Part shown: positions 57,840-64,000 of the stretch, piece after piece
Position numbering within the stretch: the first letter of the stretch is position 1
Layout: every line of letters starts with the position of its first letter
DNA from: Polytrichum commune
Lineage: Eukaryota; Streptophyta; Polytrichopsida; Polytrichales; Polytrichaceae
Assembly: GCA_950295325.1 (NCBI GenBank)
Contig: OX485805.1
Span: forward strand, 8,556,501-8,620,500
Direction of reading: 5' to 3'
Length of the DNA: 64,000 nucleotides
Notes under the pieces: generated by a model
Told to the model about the DNA's origin: nothing
The model's database searches: none
What the model saw: only the letters and a program-made list of their open reading frames with translations
Made by a program: the position numbers and the translations under genes

Positions 57840-57862
57840 ACACTAAATATGATATTTAGTGT
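57840..57862. repeat. perfect 23-bp palindrome, family C terminus motif
   Basis: ACACTAAATAT, then a central G, then ATATTTAGTGT, fully self-complementary apart from the centre base. It is followed by another half copy, ACACTAAATATGAA. No associated element body was found. Confidence 0.85.
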
Positions 57863-59258
57863 TTGATACACTAAATATGAACGCATACACTAGATGTCAA
57901 TAAACCTATGAAAGTAAGTCACATTAAATGTAAACACACACACACATTGCTCCATGGTTTGCTCAATTGGCAAGTTGAAAGAAATTTTTTTATTTCATTT
58001 TTCAATTATCTCCAAGAACTAGGTATACGTTGGACACAAATCTATCCACAAGCAATAATAAAAATGAGACCATTGTTTGCATTTTTCACACATTTAAGGA
58101 GGATATTTTTGGAAGCATGTAAAGGCAATCCCAATTAGGGCACATTTTCACATGCCAACAAAGTCAACGAAAACCGCTAGATGAAAAAAAATTGGGACCC
58201 CTTCCACATGGAAGTGTGGATTGGTTTTCCGAAGATAACCATAATGAACATCCAACATGATTGTAGGAGAAAGGCGAAGTTTGATGAGCGGGACTTGATT
58301 GTTTCTCTATTCCAAAACCCATAAATTGACTTTCATTTGAATCAACAAATTTTGATTTCCATAAATTCATTGGTGTGGACCTGTGATTATCATATTTTAC
58401 TGAAACACTTCATGTTTGTATAATTCTATTATCCGCACCTCTCCAAACCTATTATTTATTTTTTGGATTTACTCAAAGATTTCAACCTTGACTCTCAATA
58501 TACAAAGTTCATTAAATCCACTCATACAACATTCAAAATGAGTAAGTGCAAAAGACAATCATAATCTCACTTGCATGTTGGACAAAAGAGCAAACGCACT
58601 CTCTCATATGTTGTCCCCCTGTCCCATGCTACTCCACATGAAAGTGCTCAACCAAAAAAAGTCTTGGAGATATTGGCCAAAGCTTCACTGACATCGACAT
58701 AAACTAGTTTAAATTGTGTGGCACTAATATAGACTAGTATAAATTGTGAGCCGATGTCAGTGAAGTTGGCCGAAAGTTACACTGATATAACTACATGTAC
58801 ATATTTTCATTATGTCCAAAATTCATGCATAAGCTTAGATTGACTTAATACCTAAATTATGATGTTTAGGTATTGTGAAATAACAAGTCTCACCATCTTG
58901 GCATTGCCATGTTTAAAATAAAATAAAAATATTGATATCAAATTTGGGCTCTTGTACTCCAAATTATCTTTAGTCCATCATATAGTGGAACCATAGACTC
59001 AGAGCCTCTCCATTTCATCACTCCAAATGCTGGAATATATCTTCTTGGAGTGCCACGTTGGCATATTCACAACTCACATCCAACTAGAGATTGACACGTG
59101 GCTAGACAAGGTTTTTAAATATGAATACTCCATGACAAAAGAGAACCCACTATATTATGTTTGGTAAGGTTTCATGCACGGGGTAAGACTTGATAAGCTA
59201 GATATGGTTAGAACTTCAACTTAGACAAAGACTTAATCAAATAGTGTAATTAGCTAAA
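57863..59258. other. gene-free block
   Basis: Contains a short CA tract near 57936 and a foldback at 58675-58771. No supported gene. Confidence 0.45.
58675..58771. repeat. short foldback with duplicated core
   Basis: Outer arms TTCACTGACATCG and CGATGTCAGTGAA, with GGCC flanks, are inverted. The core carries ACTAGTTTAAATTGTG and ACTAGTATAAATTGTG as direct copies. Confidence 0.75.
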
Positions 59259-59605
59259 GTAGAAAACTATGCTCAAAAAAACCGCAGCCGAAATTGATTG
59301 CGGTTCTTTTGACCATCCCGATTTGCAGTCGTTAAACAAGTATAGTTTTTTTTCTTTTATGTTTTGTGACTGTAATTTGAAATATTTTGGGACATGTAAT
59401 ATATTGTTATAAAAGTATTTTCAAGAATTTTCCAATGATATACTACATGCCCTCACTTTCCTAAAATTTGAGTCGCTAAACAAAAACCCAAACAAAAACA
59501 AAGAAAACAAAAACAATTATGCAGTTGTTTAGTGATTGTAGATCAGGCTGGTCAAAAGAACTGCAACTAATTTCAACTGCAATTCTTTTTAACATAGTAT
59601 TCTAC
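59259..59605. mobile_element. family D foldback element, complete copy
   Basis: 347 bp that fold back along nearly the whole length. The ends are GTAGAAAACTATG and, on the other strand, GTAGAATACTATG. The arms continue through GCGGTTCTTTTGACCA / GCAGTTCTTTTGACCA. The centre has a secondary hairpin around TTTTCAAG. Copies 1 and 3 are at 11893-12135 and 61705-61930, and a solo end at 60814-60840. Confidence 0.75.
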
Positions 59606-60042
59606 TAATGTTAGAAAAATATATGTGCATATGGATGGTGAGTTCTCTAGAATTGTAACCTCATTTGTCTTAGAATGAAGAAAATCACATGGATCAAGAA
59701 CTTCCCCTTAAAAAGAGTCAACTTGTGACAATGGGATTTGTCCCCTTAAATGGGGGGCAATCATATTTGACTTCTCCGGCTTTTAAGGGTTAACGTTTCC
59801 AATATGGTACATCAAGTGGACTTGGGCTTTCTATTTCATTACTTTGGATGTTGCAATATCCATGTGAGATTATTGACAAGTTGCATCCACAACAAGTGGA
59901 GATGTGACTAAACAAAATATTGGAAAATAACAATAACATAAGAGAGAGAACTATATTTTCCTCAGTAAAGTAGTAAGGCAGCACGAGCATGCTAAAGTCG
60001 ACATTCCTCCCAAACTCAACACCTTCAAATCTTGCACTATAA
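59606..60042. other. gene-free spacer
   Basis: Nothing recognisable was seen between the two elements. Confidence 0.5.
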
Positions 60043-60555
60043 GGGTCGCTTTACACCTAGAGGCCGGGCCAATTCCCCTTGAGGCCGATTGCATGAAATT
60101 TCAACCCCTTTTGGGTTGGAGGCCGGCCTCAACTACACATTATAATAAGATTATAATGGGGGCCAATATTTCCATATGTAAAGGCCTTAGGGCCAAGAAG
60201 CTAGGCCGATTCGATAAATCTAGCATAATCCAACGGATCTAGCATAATCTAGCATAGAGCTGTTCATATTTCCACATAATCCAATGGATATAGTTTGCTG
60301 AAAATATCATATTTTATTTTATTTTAAAATGATTGAAATGTGACATTGGCCCTCCATTTTGGATGCACCCAATTCAACGAGCTTGGGCCGTGTCATACCA
60401 TGCATTTTTTGATTAAGAAATCCATACCACCAAATTGGCCCGGCCTCTAGGTGTAAAGGGGTTGGGGCTGATTTCAACCTTTTGACAAATCACAAGTGAG
60501 GATTTCAAGCCTCTTACATGATGAATTGGCCTGGCCTCTAGGTGTAAAGTGGCCC
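60043..60555. mobile_element. MITE related to family A by its outer ends
   Basis: 513 bp flanked by TAA at 60040-60042 and 60556-60558. The left end is GGGTCGCTTTACACCTAGAG and the right end on the other strand is GGGCCACTTTACACCTAGAG; 29 of the first 32 bases agree. A second copy of the right end (GGCCCGGCCTCTAGGTGTAA) lies about 100 bp inside. The GGGCCACTT-ACAC start and TAA target are shared with family A, so both probably belong to one PIF/Harbinger-like superfamily. The interior is unrelated. Confidence 0.85.
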
Positions 60556-60813
60556 TAAGTAAATTTTGATTTTGAGAATGTCCACAATCTTAACAACAAA
60601 TGTACGTGTTGGTTTTGAGTCATCTACAAATAAAAACTTTGGGTCCTTATAATTTTTGCATATAGAATCCAAATAAGACATACTCTGGTGTGTTGGAATC
60701 CGCTTTCAAATGTTGATGAAAATCGTATCATGTTACATCAATTTGAATATTGTATATACTATCATTCAACGCTTAGAATGAAGGTAATAGAATTTTGTAC
60801 CATGTACCCACTC

Positions 60814-60840
60814 GTAGAAAACTATGCCCAAAAACACCGC
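60814..60840 (+). repeat. solo family D terminus
   Basis: GTAGAAAACTATGCCCAAAA followed by ACACCGC matches the left end of 59259-59605. The rest of the element is absent. Confidence 0.6.
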
Positions 60841-61704
60841 CTGGGTAGTTCACTTCGTGCATTTTAAAAACGATGTGCGGCATAATATAGGGAGGGTTAA
60901 ATTTTTTTGAGATAAAATTTATAAAACAATTCCAAATAATGAAGGGTCCAAATAAAGTAGACAATCCCATTACAAGTAAGGTGGATAGGTATAAAATGTG
61001 GGCCATTCTGTTTTTGCAAAAAAAATATAGGGCTAAAAATAAGGATCCTAGGTTGTGTGTCAGACTTTTATGGAGTTGGTGTTGTGTTTGTGAACACACA
61101 CTCACTTTTGTTGTGTTTCCACCCTAAGTCTTCTTTTTTTAATGCATGAAAGTTATGTTATATGGGCTGTAAAACTACAAATTTTGAAGCAAACTTTAAA
61201 TTGCATTATCCTTAAGTATCCTTGTGTTCTTCATCACTTGCAATTGTATGATTTCATTCATGTTATGGCCTTGGAATGATATGTATCATGTTATCACACT
61301 TGTTCTTCTGTGATGTGGTTAACGATAGACATATTATGCACAAGTTAAGATTTTTTTTGGTAAGCACAAGTCTTTCACCTGTATGATAAGTTTTTGCACT
61401 TAGTTTTTGCAATGTTATTTGTGCTTTATGCCTTTTTGTTTCCATGCTTTTTCCCACCACTTTTGCATTGAGCACACTTTTAAATTAATTAGTTTTAATA
61501 AAAAATAATTTAGACTACAAAAATTGCAATGACATGGGCATTATAAGTAATGGTAGGGTGTAAAAAAATAGGCCATTTTGGAGAATTGAGTAATTATAGG
61601 GAGCTTTTAATTTGTGCCTTGAAGGAAAATAACCCTTAACCAAATACCCCTTCGCCACACATGGTGCGCAAAAATCCTATAGAGTGGCCTACCCAAGAAA
61701 CACA
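60841..61704. other. gene-free spacer
   Basis: AT-rich. No recognisable gene. A 110-residue - strand frame at 60773-61105 overlaps the family D end and has no domain. Confidence 0.45.
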
Positions 61705-61930
61705 TAATTAGTGGAAATCAACTGCGGTGTTTTTGACCAGCCTGACTTGCAATCTCTACACGACTACAACTTTTTCTTTTTTGTTTGCGACTTAATTTTA
61801 AATTTATGTGGGGCATGGAATATACAACTAGAAAGGCATTTTCAAGACCTTTCCAACGGTATATTACATACCCCCAAATTCCTAAAATATCAACCAGTAA
61901 ACCAAAAAAACAAATCTGTAATCGTTTAGC
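61705..61930 (+). mobile_element. family D foldback element, copy 3 (partial)
   Basis: Contains AACTGCGGTGTTTTTGACCA and a central hairpin, ACTAGAAAGGC / CCTTTCCAACGG, with TATTTTCAAG-like spacing. Both outer ends are missing or diverged. Confidence 0.65.
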
Positions 61931-64000
61931 AAAAATGGCACCTTAGGAAGAAAAATGGCATGACAAATACACAGGTCATAGGTACGGTTGAGCATTGATA
62001 CCATGTTTATGACATTCTCAACTTTTAAAACACACATACAAGGTCAAAAAACAATACATCTAAATTAGAATCTAAGTGCAACCTCAAAAATTTGCTTATG
62101 AGAATCTTGAGTTGGGTATCTAAATGGGAATTGATGTTTCTTAAATTGACTCTTGAGCATCTGAGAAGCCCAGACTGGGTCTCTCTATGCACAAAAGCAT
62201 GTATAGAGCCACATACTTTCATTATTAGATAAACTGTCAAAAGTGACCCTATCCAAAATTACTTTTGTTATCTAAGTACACCTTTTGAATAAGTTGAATA
62301 CCTTCGTGGTATTCAAGATTCAAGTTCAAATATGCAGCATGTACGCCACTGGATACAATTATATACGTTATATCATGATCAACAATGTCAAGTTTGTTTG
62401 TTTGTTTGTTTGTTTTTATTTTTTATTTTTTTGTTTTCCCTCCTTGACAAAAAGACGATGTATAAAATAAGGCTCCAAACCCATAAACATGTAGAATATA
62501 TATTGTGAACTTGGTGAGGCCCATATACATTGTGTAACTTTAATATGGCCGTAAATGGAGACCATGCGTCCTTAATTTAAAGGTTAATAAGTGTATGAGA
62601 ATTTAACACTTCTCTAAGGCCATGAAAAGTGTTGTTGGAACTCAGGGTATGGAAAGCTCCGCTAGCGTTAGTGGGGGTGACACTAACTTGGTGGTTTGTC
62701 GCTTGTTTACATGATCATGATGCTAATCTAGTGGAGCTCTTGCAGGTCCTGACTCCTGCCATGGCGGTACCGTAAATGGCCCTCCATCACTATGATGACT
62801 GCCCACTACACTAAATATTGTATCTAGTGTCACGTGCTATTTAAAATTACGCAATGCTATTTACTATATATCTCATTTACTGCCAAGAAAGGTCAAATTT
62901 GTTGTTTGGACATTTTATAATGTTAACATTTTTACTTTATGAAAATTACATTAATAGTAAAAAGATATAACATTGCGTAACTCCAAATATATTTAGTGAC
63001 AATAAATGCAATAGCCAGTGTACTTTTTGTTTGCAACTTATTTATGATATAACTTACCTGTAAATTAAGTAGCTTTTAGGGCTTGTAGACGCCCTCCTCT
63101 TTGAAATAGGGCCCACCTTTATTAACCGAGGTGGAAATGCAATAAATTCTATTTTGCATGTTGAATTATGTTTAAGGAATGATTGACCACGAAAGTACTC
63201 CAGGAGATTCCACTTGAGATGAATCAACCACAAACCCATGGGGGTCGAATTTCTACTAGACTCCCTTTATCTTGGTAATAATGGTGGGGGCCCAATTAAG
63301 AGGGGTGGGCATCTTGCCTGGCCCTAATTAGTCGGCACCATAATATTGGCCCTCTTCAAAACACAACACAAGTAGGCACACTAGCTAGCTTTACCTAGCA
63401 TGTCAATCAAGCCTTGGTTGGTCAATGTTATGGAGCAGGAGTTCCTGCTAATCTCCAGCCATAAAAATAATGTGGCAACATAAATGATAATAACAACAAT
63501 GTGCATGGTAAAGTACATCAACAATTTTAACATACACAAGATTGTTGAGCCCAATTTGTTACATTATCAATGTAATGGTCACAGGTGTTCCATTATCACA
63601 ATCCAAACTCACACTCAGTTCAAAGGTGATGGATTGTATAACAACGACAACTACCAAATGGGACTCAATGAATTCGCAATGTCACTAACTTTGCCCCTTC
63701 ACAAGGCTAGGTCTGATTCCTTAGTCATATTTAGCACCACTTGTGAGCTTAGTCACCCCCCATGTGGGTGGCCATAGTCTCATCCTTAAGGACTTGCGTG
63801 TCATCCCAAGGTCCACACATGCAAGCAACATGTCATGCAACTCCAACGAGAGGCACGACTTCAATGTCTCTAAACTAGAGGCCAAGCAAAATTTGTTGGC
63901 AAGAATTTGTTTGAAAGAGTGGGCTAAACGATGTATTTGATGATTCAATATACCCATATGGATGTTGTTTAAACTCAATAACCTACAATGCTTGCAACAA
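61931..64000. other. gene-free block to window end
   Basis: A (GTTT)n tract lies at about 62396-62415. At 62807-62833 the sequence CTACACTAAATATTGTATCT is a further family C-type terminus without a clear body. At about 63225-63285 a ~55-bp segment matches about 20455-20515. No gene was supported. Confidence 0.45.

Noticed and set aside
57840-57862. Helitron 3' hairpin
   Set aside because: A palindrome is present, but a CTRR end and A/T target junction with a 5' TC partner were not seen.

Overview
The window reads as nuclear DNA of a land plant. It has an AT-rich, repeat-filled background with very few genes. One gene is a spliced nuclear gene for a chloroplast Clp protease subunit with GT-AG introns, and another is a plant-type U-box/ARM E3 ligase. 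A decayed gene with two tandem protein kinase domains suggests a seedless plant (bryophyte, lycophyte or fern), but that is only an inference and the species cannot be named from sequence alone.

Genes. (1) 14.22-17.38 kb, + strand: a seven-exon gene for plastid ClpP6, 252 residues, with all three catalytic residues present. (2) 29.08-30.23 kb, + strand: an intronless 383-residue U-box/ARM protein. Its upstream region is built from three degenerate tandem repeats of up to about 440 bp that stop just before the ATG. (3) 34.36-36.28 kb, - strand: a tandem dual-kinase pseudogene with several stops and frameshifts. Two DNA-transposon coding remnants are also present: the tail of a pogo-like transposase (22.6 kb) inside an element with perfect terminal inverted repeats, and a hAT C-terminal dimerisation region (24.8 kb).

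Repeats dominate the rest, nearly all of them short non-autonomous DNA elements. Family A has five ~500-bp copies with GGGCCACTTC termini and TAA/TGA target duplications (1.4, 7.35, 23.96, 47.16, 52.17 kb). A relative with the same outer termini lies at 60.04 kb. Families B (546 bp) and C (~370 bp) share a motif built on CACTAAAT/ATTTAGTG, often as a perfect palindrome. Family D is a foldback element. Families E to H are further dispersed repeats. Three nested or well-bounded events stand out: a pogo-type MITE inside a Stowaway-like element (45.5-46.1 kb); a retroposon-like insert with a 12-bp target duplication inside a family B copy (55.75-56.08 kb), with empty sites visible in other copies; and a 126-bp foldback MITE (52.95 kb). 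A separate ~810-bp inverted repeat with ~370-bp arms lies at 20.5-21.3 kb.

There is no operon-like organisation. The two intact genes are unrelated housekeeping and regulatory functions (plastid proteolysis, ubiquitin ligation) separated by transposon debris. No rRNA gene, convincing tRNA gene, CRISPR array or intact autonomous transposon was found. Repeat-family letters are labels used only in this annotation.
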